A stretch of 35,716 bases of DNA from Reyranella sp. (GTDB taxonomy: Bacteria > Pseudomonadota > Alphaproteobacteria > Reyranellales > Reyranellaceae): assembly GCA_030679805.1 (NCBI GenBank), contig JAUXST010000488.1:1-35716 (forward strand), written 5' to 3'. The position numbers and the translations under genes are program-made. Within the stretch, counting starts at the first letter, position 1; the number at the start of each line of letters is the position of its first letter. The notes beneath the pieces are model-generated. The model ran no database searches. It saw only the letters and a list, made by a program, of their open reading frames with translations, and was not told where the DNA came from. This document shows, piece after piece, positions 18,331 through 26,576 of the stretch.

Positions 18331-18547
18331 CGTCCGATAAGCCCCCTTGAAGACAATCCATCTGTAATACGAACGGAACCGCTTGAGTCTCCCCCGACGT
18401 TCGGCACGGCGCAAGGCGGGCGGCCATCTTTGCACCCACCCATATAAATGGGCGGCGCCCAAAAAGGGTTCCATCAAGGACCGCGAGCCCGCTAAATCCT
18501 TCATATCGGGATCATATCGTTCGCCCTCGAGGGGGCGAGGGTCGTCG
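18331..18547. other. Divergent intergenic region between efflux operon and porin gene
   Basis: 217 bases that must hold promoters for both the efflux operon (-) and the porin (+). The clearest structure is CCCAT-ATAA-ATGGG at 18439-18452, a short palindrome that could be an operator, followed by GGCGCCC. I could not pick convincing -35/-10 pairs for either direction. The frame of the porin is open through part of this region (from 18383) but the reading lacks family-like sequence before the signal peptide. Confidence 0.4.
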
Positions 18548-19897
18548 ATGGATCCCATATGTGGTGGGGAACGAGCCAGGATCTGGAGCGCTTGGCTTCT
18601 GACCGGATTGCTGATCGCGTCTCTCCAGCCCGCCTGGGCGCAAGATCGACTGACCTTGCCGTCAAAAGAGTCGACCACCACGACGTTGGGTAACGAGTTC
18701 CAGCGCTTTCTGTATGACGAGGCGATGGCGACGCTTCATATCCGCAGCTACTTCTTCGACCGCCAGAACATCAGGCCGCCCAACAACGTCGCCCTGGTCA
18801 CCGGCGGCTGGATAGGTCTCGAGAGCGGCTGGTTCTATGACACCTTCCAGGTGGGTGCCGTGGGATACACCGCCCAACCCGTCTGGGCGCCGCAGAGTCG
18901 CTGGGATACTTCCGACGGAACATCGCTTCTGAAGCCCGGTGGATATGGGTACTTCACGCTCGGTCAGGCCTATGCCTCCGCCCGCTGGAGAGGTCAAAAA
19001 TTCACAGGCTTTCGTCAATACGTCGACGAACTGGAGGTGAATCCGCGCGACGATCGAGAACTGCCGCAAACCTTCGAGGCCTACGCGCTGCGTGGCACGT
19101 TGAGAGAGGTCAACTACTTCGCGGGCTATGTCGCTGCCATGAAACCACGCGACTACTCGGCCTTCATCAACATGGGCGAGGCCGCCGGTGCTCCCAACCA
19201 CAATGCCGGAATGGGGTTGGTCAGCGTGAAATACGGAAGCATGGACGATCTACAGCTTCGGGCCTCGACCTACTACGTGCCCAATATCCTGTGGTCGAGC
19301 TATGGCGACGTCGGGCGGAGCTTCCCCATCGCCGACAGCTTCCTGGTCAAGCTGGCCGGCCAGTTCGCGGCGCAAGGCAGCAACGGTCAGAATTTCGTCA
19401 CCGGTAAGCCGTTCAGCACGTTTTGGGGTGGCGCGCGCGTCGACACCGTTTGGGGTCCAATGGCTTTCGGGCTGGCCTATACGCAGGTCGGAAGTTCCGC
19501 GGCCTGGCGCTCACCTTACGGCATCTGGATCGGCTACAACAAAAGACAGGTCCTGGACTTCAACCGGGCTGGCGAGACTGCCATCACCGTGAACGGGGCC
19601 TACGACTTCAAGGGGGTCGGCCTGCCCGGGCTGGTGATTGCGGCGACAGCCACCTATGGCGGCAACTCGGTCAATGCCGACACCGGCCGCGTTCTCCCGG
19701 AGACCTGGGAGTACGATTTCGACCTCCAGTTTCGGGCGGACCCGCTGCCGGTGCCCGACTGGTTGAAGCCGCTCCAGCTGCGGGGGCGGATCGCCTTCGT
19801 CAACCAGTACCTCAACAACACCATGAGCAATTCCATGACGGAGTACCGGGCCGTCCTGAACTACGAACTCACCTGGAAGGGTCCGCGCCGTCGGTAG
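18548..19897 (+). CDS. Outer-membrane porin, OprD-like
   Basis: 449 residues with a signal peptide (WSAWLLTGLLIASLQPAWA, cleavage before QDRL). The mature part starts with a helical segment and FLYDEAMATLHIRSYFFDRQN, then GGWIGLESGWFYDTFQVGAVGYTAQP, which resemble the plug-side strands of OprD/OccD channels, and ends in alternating strands to a C-terminal YELTWKG strand. The barrel would admit small substrates such as carboxylates or basic amino acids. ATG 18548 is chosen because GAGGGGGCGAGGG precedes it and the signal peptide begins there. It is divergent from the efflux operon and converges on thiC with only 16 bases between their stops. There is no sign of truncation. Confidence 0.82.
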   Translation: MDPICGGERARIWSAWLLTGLLIASLQPAWAQDRLTLPSKESTTTTLGNEFQRFLYDEAMATLHIRSYFFDRQNIRPPNNVALVTGGWIGLESGWFYDTFQVGAVGYTAQPVWAPQSRWDTSDGTSLLKPGGYGYFTLGQAYASARWRGQKFTGFRQYVDELEVNPRDDRELPQTFEAYALRGTLREVNYFAGYVAAMKPRDYSAFINMGEAAGAPNHNAGMGLVSVKYGSMDDLQLRASTYYVPNILWSSYGDVGRSFPIADSFLVKLAGQFAAQGSNGQNFVTGKPFSTFWGGARVDTVWGPMAFGLAYTQVGSSAAWRSPYGIWIGYNKRQVLDFNRAGETAITVNGAYDFKGVGLPGLVIAATATYGGNSVNADTGRVLPETWEYDFDLQFRADPLPVPDWLKPLQLRGRIAFVNQYLNNTMSNSMTEYRAVLNYELTWKGPRRR

Positions 19898-19913
19898 CAA
19901 CCAGAGCGCGGCT

Positions 19914-21734
<1,821 letters not shown>

Positions 21735-21800
21735 GACGAGGATCTCCCGTGGCTAAAAGGCATACGGAGACCCGGTGGTGTCGTGCAAAGGAGGCAAGCA

Positions 21801-21909
21801 TCCAGTCCCTTCGCCGGCATGACCCGGATCAGGTTCAAAGGGTCACCGCGCTGTCGCCACGTCGTGGCGGCCGTCGGTATCTCAGCCCCTTGTCGGGACC
21901 CCCCTTGGA
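21801..21909 (-). promoter_or_regulatory. TPP riboswitch (THI box) in the thiC leader
   Basis: Read on the minus strand the leader has the conserved GGGGCTGAGAT of the pyrimidine-sensing arm and TTTGAACCTGATCCGGGT plus ATGCCGGCGAAGGGA of the pyrophosphate arm. The outer stem closes with TCCA at 21909-21906 and TGGA at 21804-21801; the variable P3 hairpin is CGCCAC-gac-GTGGCG. It sits 66 bases before the thiC start. I see no terminator with a T-run in between; instead GCCTCCTTTG just after the aptamer could pair with the GGGAG ribosome site, which would suggest control of translation (inference). High thiamine pyrophosphate would lower thiC expression. Confidence 0.95.
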
Positions 21910-21916
21910 CGAGGCC

Positions 21917-21944
21917 AACCTAGCCCTCCGTTCGCGACGGTCAA
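21917..21944 (-). promoter_or_regulatory. Probable sigma-70-type promoter of thiC
   Basis: TTGACC (21944-21939) and TAGGTT (21922-21917) are 16 bases apart on the minus strand. Transcription would begin about 21910, exactly where the riboswitch fold starts, which supports the pick. Confidence 0.5.
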
Positions 21945-22176
21945 GTGGACCATTTCGTGGCACGCCTCATTGTGCCACGCGTTGTGCCGCTGCCTGTGCC
22001 ACGGATCGGCACCAAGCTCTTGAGCACGCGAACGAATCGCCCCCCGATTGCCTGTGCCATCTCGCCCGGTCACCCGGCATCGTCGGAATCCCGCTCTTTG
22101 CGCGCGAACTCGCGCACGAAGCGGCCCTGCGACCGCCAGCAGCGTTTGATCCGGGGCATTCGAAGGTCCCGTTTGG
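21945..22176. other. Intergenic stretch with GTGCCAC-type repeats upstream of thiC
   Basis: No gene is supported here. CGTGGCAC-8 bases-GTGCCACG at 21956-21979 is a perfect 8-bp inverted repeat directly upstream of the thiC -35 box. Further copies GTGCCG (21983 region), GTGCCACGG (21996-22004) and CGGCACC (22007-22013) follow. This could be a protein-binding site cluster; the remaining bases to the terminator show nothing I can name. Confidence 0.4.
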
Positions 22177-22214
22177 GCAAAGAAAAACGCCCGCGGATGG
22201 GGCCGGAGGGCGTT
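22177..22214 (-). terminator. Rho-independent terminator after the peroxidase/selenoprotein/CoA-transferase operon
   Basis: On the minus strand AACGCCC (22214-22208) pairs with GGGCGTT (22192-22186) around a loop containing a further CGG/CCG pairing, and the stem runs into TTTTTCTTT. It lies about 140 bases after the CoA-transferase stop and before the thiC promoter, so it separates the two units. Confidence 0.8.
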
Positions 22215-22353
22215 GTTTGCAGCGGGCGCGGAGATACCCACTCTAGTTGTTTTCATAGCAGGAACCTGCTGAACCTGCAAATCTCTCTGCCGGGTGCACG
22301 CCATTCCAGTGGCGCTCACGGTCATGAGAAGTGGCGCGCTCCCGGCAACGAAC
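22215..22353 (-). other. Long 3' region before the terminator, possible small RNA
   Basis: 139 bases lie between the CoA-transferase stop and the terminator. They include the palindrome AGCAG-GAAC-CTGCT at 22257-22270 and a tandem word GAACCTGC (22262-22269 and 22271-22278). A stable hairpin followed by an unpaired part and a strong terminator is the build of a 3'-derived small RNA, but nothing known is recognised. A short frame starting ATG 22256 has no good ribosome site. Confidence 0.3.
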
Positions 22354-23547
22354 TCAGACGACCTTGGCGTCGCGCATTTCCGCGACCTCGGCCGGCGAAT
22401 AGCCCGCCTCGCCCAGCACCTCGTCGGTGTGCTGGCCCAGCGTCGCCGGCGGGCGCTCGACCGAGCCGCCGCCGTGCTCCAGGCGGAAACCGGAGCCGAT
22501 GACCTTGATCGGGCCGTGCGGCGTGTCGACCGATTGCAGGATCGTGCGGTGCTGGAACAGGTCGAGCTGCGCGGTTTCGGGAATGCTCAGCACCCGGCCG
22601 GCCGGGATGTCGTCCTTGGCGAACTGCTCGGTCCAGGCCGCGGAGGTCCGCTGCTTCATCACTTCCTCGATGAGGTCGTGCAACACCTTGTTGTGCTCGA
22701 TGCGCTTGGGCCAGTCGGCGAAGCGCGGATCGGCCAGCGCCTCGGCGCGGCCGATGGTCTTCATCAGGCGCTGGAACTGCGGCTCGGTCATGACCGCGAG
22801 CACGATCCAGCCGTCCTTGGTCTTGTAGAGATCGCCGGTGGGCTTGCGCGTGACCGAGAGGTTGGCGCTCTGGCCGTGGACGCGGCCGGTCATCATGTGC
22901 TCGGTGAACTGCTGGGCGAGATAGCCCATGACCGCGTCGATCATGGCGACGTCGACGAGCTGGCCCTTGCCGGTATGGGTGCGCTGGAACAGCGCCGAGG
23001 CGATGCCGAAGGCCGCCGTCGCGCCTGACATCACGTCGGCGCCGGCGAAGCCCACGCGCGTCGGGCCGTTCGACTCGAAACCCGTGATCGACATCAGCCC
23101 GGACATCGCCTGGATCATGCCGTCGAACGCCGCCGTCTTGGCCTGCGGGCCGACCTGGCCGAAGCCCGACACCGCGCAATAGATCAGCTTGGGATTGATC
23201 TTGCGCAGCGTCTCGTAGCCGATGCCGAGATTGTCCATCACGCCCGGCCGGAAATTCTCGATCACCACGTCGGCCTTGGCCGCGAGGCGCTTCACGGCCT
23301 CGATCGCCTTGGGTTTCTTGAGATCGAGCGTGATCGAACGCTTGCCGGCGTTGACCGCGACCCAGGGGGCGGCCAGGCCGCGCTTCTCCCAGGCATCGGC
23401 ACGGTTGCCGTAGCGCATATCGTCGCCTTCGCGCGACTCGACCTTGATGACGTCGGCGCCCAGCAGAGCAAGCTGGTAGGAGCCGTAAGGACCGGCGAGA
23501 ACGCGCGTGAAATCGAGGATTTTCACACCGGAGAAAGGCTTGCTCAT
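22354..23547 (-). CDS. CaiB/BaiF (family III) CoA-transferase
   Basis: 397 residues. It opens with GVKILDFTRVLAGPYGSYQLALLGADVIKVE, the standard nucleotide-like CoA site, has NAGKRSITLDLK and ENFRPGVMDNLGIGYE, and carries the catalytic Asp as D142 in FDGMIQAMSG, the residue that forms the acyl anhydride. C-terminal GQHTDEVLGEAGYSPAEV is typical. These enzymes move CoA between carboxylic acids such as formate/oxalate, carnitine or succinate/malate pairs; the acid here is unknown. ATG 23547 is 13 bases after the stop of the putative selenoprotein gene, so they are cotranscribed. It is the last gene before the terminator at 22177-22214. Confidence 0.92.
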   Translation of the reverse strand: MSKPFSGVKILDFTRVLAGPYGSYQLALLGADVIKVESREGDDMRYGNRADAWEKRGLAAPWVAVNAGKRSITLDLKKPKAIEAVKRLAAKADVVIENFRPGVMDNLGIGYETLRKINPKLIYCAVSGFGQVGPQAKTAAFDGMIQAMSGLMSITGFESNGPTRVGFAGADVMSGATAAFGIASALFQRTHTGKGQLVDVAMIDAVMGYLAQQFTEHMMTGRVHGQSANLSVTRKPTGDLYKTKDGWIVLAVMTEPQFQRLMKTIGRAEALADPRFADWPKRIEHNKVLHDLIEEVMKQRTSAAWTEQFAKDDIPAGRVLSIPETAQLDLFQHRTILQSVDTPHGPIKVIGSGFRLEHGGGSVERPPATLGQHTDEVLGEAGYSPAEVAEMRDAKVV

Positions 23548-23560
23548 GTAAGCGGTGATC

Positions 23561-24487
23561 CTAGGCGACGCCCGCCTGCTTGCGTTGGTTGAGCGCCACC
23601 TGCTTCACCTTGTCGAACTCGGCGCGCCGCTTGGCGACCTCTTCGGGTGGCATGCGGGCGATGTTGTTGTAGTCGTTCTTCCAGTCGCCATCCTCGGTCC
23701 AGCGCAGCGGCGACTGCACCGTGGTGCGCGGGCCGACAGCGCTCTCGAACACTTTCAGCGCCAGGTCGAGCGTGAAGGCCTGGGTGTCGGGTTCGTGCGG
23801 CTTGCCGCAGGAATTGCCGAGCGGGAAATCGCTGAACAGGAAGCGCGGCACGCCGGTGTATTCGACGATGTCCTTGGCCGCTCCCATAACCACCGTCGGG
23901 ATGCCGTTCCGTTCGAGATATCGGGCGACCAGACTCACGGTCTGGTGGCAGACGGGTCAAGTCGGGACCAGCAGCGCGGCGTCGACCTGGTCCTGCCGGC
24001 AACGCGCCAGGATTTCCGGCGCGTCGGTTTCCAGGGTCACGCGCTGGCTGCGGTTGGTCGGCGCGCCATGGAAGCGCGGCGCCAGCGTGAAACGGCCCTC
24101 GGCCGCAAACCGGCGCATCAGCGGCAGCGGGAACCAGGTGTTGCTGTCCTTGGCCGTCGTGTGCTTGCGGTCGTAGCCGATATGGGAGATGCGCGTGTCG
24201 TGGTCGACCGCGGTGTCGCCCGAAAAGACGGTGTAGAATTTGGCGCCGGCGTTGTAGGCCGCCCCGGGTCCCTGGTCGCCCTTGTCGGGCTGATAGGGCG
24301 CCGCCGTCGTGATCAGCGCCAGCGTGCTGTCTTTCAGCGGCTTCTTGAGCGGCTGGAAAGGCGCATCGACATAGTGCGCCCAGCGATAGGGATTGTCGTA
24401 GCCGAGGGCCAAATAATAGTCGCGCGTGCGGCGCATGTAGTCGAGCGGGACGTCGTATTCCGGCGCGAAATTCATGGTGTCAGTCAT
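23561..24487 (-). CDS. Putative selenoprotein, glycine/sarcosine/betaine reductase selenoprotein B-like, UGA-encoded Sec177
   Basis: One frame of 309 codons runs from ATG 24487 to TAG 23563-23561, broken only by TGA at 23959-23957. Codons on both sides read as one protein: DQVDAALLVPT before it and PVCHQTVSLVARYLERNGIP after it. The TGA falls where relatives, as I recall, have Cys in a CPVCHQTVSLVAR motif, so the product would hold U177-P-V-C180, a U-x-x-C redox pair. A SECIS-like hairpin follows. The protein has no signal peptide; other marks are KDIVEYTGVPRFLFSDFPLGN and a charged C-terminal helix. Clostridial relatives (GrdB/PrdB) cleave C-N bonds reductively; this shorter form sits between a DyP peroxidase and a CoA-transferase, so its reaction is unknown. 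Alternatives are a Cys-to-stop mutation or a sequence error. No Sec-insertion genes are in the window. Confidence 0.72.
23928..23959 (-). promoter_or_regulatory. Candidate bacterial SECIS hairpin following the in-frame UGA
   Basis: After TGA (23959-23957) come 10 bases, then ACCAGAC (23946-23940), loop CGTGA (23939-23935) and GTCTGGT (23934-23928): a perfect 7-bp stem. The loop starts 17 bases after the UGA and has G as its second base, which fits the published bSECIS rules (loop 16-37 bases from UGA, a G among the first two loop bases). The serine codon in the arm is AGT, unusual here, and is what keeps the pairing. The hairpin lies in coding sequence, as bacterial SECIS elements do. Confidence 0.6.
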
Positions 24488-24518
24488 GGATGAAACCTGA
24501 GACGCGCCCGCCGCGAAG

Positions 24519-25409
24519 TCAAATCTGGAGACCGAGAAACCCGAGGTCGAGTTTCCCACTGCGGACCGGCGGACACCAATAGTAGCCGCCGGTGACCGGA
24601 CGCGAATAGGCGAAGGTGGCATCGACGATGCCGTCGTCGAGGCCGGCCATGCGCCGCATCACCCGCTCGTAGGCGTCGAGCGAGCGCCCGTAGGCGATGA
24701 ACTCCAGACCCTGGCCCCACACGGTCGCCCACGGCATCGAGCGGCGCATCATGAAGGCGGGCGGGTCGTAGTCCTCCTGCGTGCTGCGCTTGACGTGCGA
24801 CGTCGCGGGCGCCCGCGGCAGTTCGGCATTGTCGCGCCGGCGGCGGCCCATGATGGCGTCGCGGACCTTTTCCGGATGGCTGTTGAAGTGGTCGAGGTCG
24901 TGTTCCCAGCGCTGAACGGCCACGAAGCTCGAGCCGGCAAGACCCTTGCCCGTCTCGACGACGGCCGCCTTGGCCGCCGCCTTGCCCTTGGGATTTTCCG
25001 TGCCGTCCTCGTAGCCCGTGACATCGCGGTGGTCTGCATAGATGAAGGTCGGCATCGAATCGGCCAGCACGAACGCCTCAGCGGTGAGCGCCTCGACTTT
25101 CCTGAAGATATCGAAGACGCCGCCCTGGTTGGCGGCCGTCACCAGGATCCACAGCGGCTGTTGCGTCGACGGCACGCCGCAACCGGGCGCCGACATCGCC
25201 GGAAAGGGACGCAAGCCCGGAACCTGCCGGCCTATCGCCTTGGTCAGCGGCTCGCCGATGCCCACCGTGCCCCAGGCCGGCTCGAAGCCCTCGGCCAAGC
25301 CGCGCAACGCCTCGTGCGCGTCGGCCCCATTCGCCAGCGCGTAGCACAGGGAAAGGCCGCTGAGAGGGGACGGCGCCAAAATGTAGGGCTGGGAGGAAGC
25401 TGTTGTCAT
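24519..25409 (-). CDS. DyP-type heme peroxidase, YfeX-like (class B)
   Basis: 296 residues, no signal peptide. It has the DyP mark GYEDGT with the distal Asp at 135, the proximal heme ligand His205 in SHVKRST, and the distal Arg in FMMRRSMPW; GGYYWCPP near the end is also typical of the class. The enzyme uses hydrogen peroxide to oxidise dyes, phenols or porphyrins. ATG 25409 is taken over a GTG at 25418. It is first in the operon, 31 bases ahead of the putative selenoprotein; intracellular peroxidase next to a selenol/thiol protein suggests a redox role for the operon. It is divergent from the Bug receptor gene, and the 104 bases between show no clear promoter. Confidence 0.92.
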   Translation of the reverse strand: MTTASSQPYILAPSPLSGLSLCYALANGADAHEALRGLAEGFEPAWGTVGIGEPLTKAIGRQVPGLRPFPAMSAPGCGVPSTQQPLWILVTAANQGGVFDIFRKVEALTAEAFVLADSMPTFIYADHRDVTGYEDGTENPKGKAAAKAAVVETGKGLAGSSFVAVQRWEHDLDHFNSHPEKVRDAIMGRRRRDNAELPRAPATSHVKRSTQEDYDPPAFMMRRSMPWATVWGQGLEFIAYGRSLDAYERVMRRMAGLDDGIVDATFAYSRPVTGGYYWCPPVRSGKLDLGFLGLQI

Positions 25410-25513
25410 TGCCAACACCTACCCGACGCCGGGGAATGATGACAAGCCGCCGACCAGCCCGTAGCGTTGCCAAAAGCCGGCCAAAATCAGGTCAAAAAAC
25501 AGGGAGGCCAAGA

Positions 25514-26488
25514 ATGATCGGACTCAATCGACGTGCCGTGCTGGGCGCGGCCTCGGCGCTCGCCGTGGCGCCGCGGGCCTCGGCGCAAACTTGGCCCGAC
25601 AAGCCGCCGCATTTCCTGGTGCCCTATCCGGGAGGCGGCATCGTCGACATCGTCGCGCGCACGCTGGCCGATCCAATCCAGGCCGATCTCGGCCAGTCGA
25701 TCGTCGTCGAGCCCAAACCCGGCGGCAATTCGACGATCGCGACGGCGCTCGTGGCCCAGGCCCCGGCCGACGGCAACACCTGGGTGATGGCGACCATCTC
25801 GCACGTAGTGGCGCCGCACCTGCAAAAGGTCTCCTACGACCCTATCGCAGACTTCCAGCCAGCCGCTTTCGTGGCGGTGGCCACCTCGGTCGCGACGGTC
25901 CATCCCTCGGTGCCGGTGAAGACGCTCAAGGAGCTGGTCGAATACGGCAAAGCCAATCCGGGCAAGCTGCACTACCTCAATCCGGGCAATGGCTCATCGA
26001 TCCATCTCTCGGCTGAACTGCTGAAGAGCCATTCCAAATTCGACATGGTTTCGGTCCCCTACAAGGGAATTCCGCCGGGAATGGCGGACCTGCTGGAAGG
26101 CCGCCTGCAAGTCGGCCTCCTGCCCGGGCCGCTGGCCCATCAGCACGTCGAGTCGGGCAAGCTGCGGGCGCTCGCCGTGCTCGCCGAAAAGAGGCTGCCG
26201 CAGCTTCCCGACGTTCCGACCTTCGCCGAAGCGGGCTTCGGCGACGCCCAGGTGACGAGTTGGTACGTCATCGCCGTTCGCGCCGGCACGCCGCCGGCCA
26301 TCGTTGCCCGCCTGCATGGCGCGGCGATGAAGGCTCTTCAGAATCCCCAGACACAGGAGCGGCTCGCCAAAGCCGGCTGCTATGTGCCCGCGGCCCGCTC
26401 GCCCGCCGACATCCTGGCGATGTGGAAAGCCGACTACGCGCGCTACGGCAAATTGGTCAAGGATGCGGGAATCGCGACTCAAAGCTGA
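25514..26488 (+). CDS. Bug family (TctC-like) solute-binding receptor
   Basis: 324 residues with a Tat-type leader (NRRAVLGAASALAVAPRASA, cleavage before QTWPDK). PHFLVPYPGGGIVDIVAR and VVEPKPGGNSTIATALVAQAPADG are the ligand-loop signatures of Bug receptors, which bind carboxylates, nicotinate or amides in the periplasm. The family often outnumbers its TctAB membrane partners; none is present here, so this is an orphan receptor. ATG 25514 has AGGGAGG 5 bases upstream. It stands alone on the plus strand, 88 bases before the YejA-like gene. Confidence 0.92.
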   Translation: MIGLNRRAVLGAASALAVAPRASAQTWPDKPPHFLVPYPGGGIVDIVARTLADPIQADLGQSIVVEPKPGGNSTIATALVAQAPADGNTWVMATISHVVAPHLQKVSYDPIADFQPAAFVAVATSVATVHPSVPVKTLKELVEYGKANPGKLHYLNPGNGSSIHLSAELLKSHSKFDMVSVPYKGIPPGMADLLEGRLQVGLLPGPLAHQHVESGKLRALAVLAEKRLPQLPDVPTFAEAGFGDAQVTSWYVIAVRAGTPPAIVARLHGAAMKALQNPQTQERLAKAGCYVPAARSPADILAMWKADYARYGKLVKDAGIATQS

Positions 26489-26576
26489 CAGGCCTGTAAC
26501 CCTGCAGCCATAGTACGGCCCAAGTCGGGCACGCTATATGTATCGCTGAAATCGGCAGGGCTTGGGAGAGCGGTTC

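Noticed and set aside
18331-18681. N-terminal extension of the efflux adaptor
   Set aside because: It would cross the divergent promoter region and the start of the porin gene; the membrane anchor at 18330 is the natural N-terminus.
21956-21979. A sigma-54 promoter (TGGCACG...) upstream of thiC
   Set aside because: The -12 TTGC element is out of place: 10 bases after the GG the sequence reads TG, not GC. The words fit an inverted repeat better.
21882-22325. A minus-strand frame reading through the terminator (MKTTRVGIS... from 22256)
   Set aside because: It runs through the terminator stem, the intergenic repeats and the thiC promoter, has no good ribosome site, and has no run of one amino acid as an attenuator leader would.
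23957-23959. Treating the UGA as the natural end of a 176-residue protein, with a separate gene after it
   Set aside because: The downstream frame has no start codon near the UGA (the first Met lies well inside conserved sequence) and the conserved motif spans the UGA directly.
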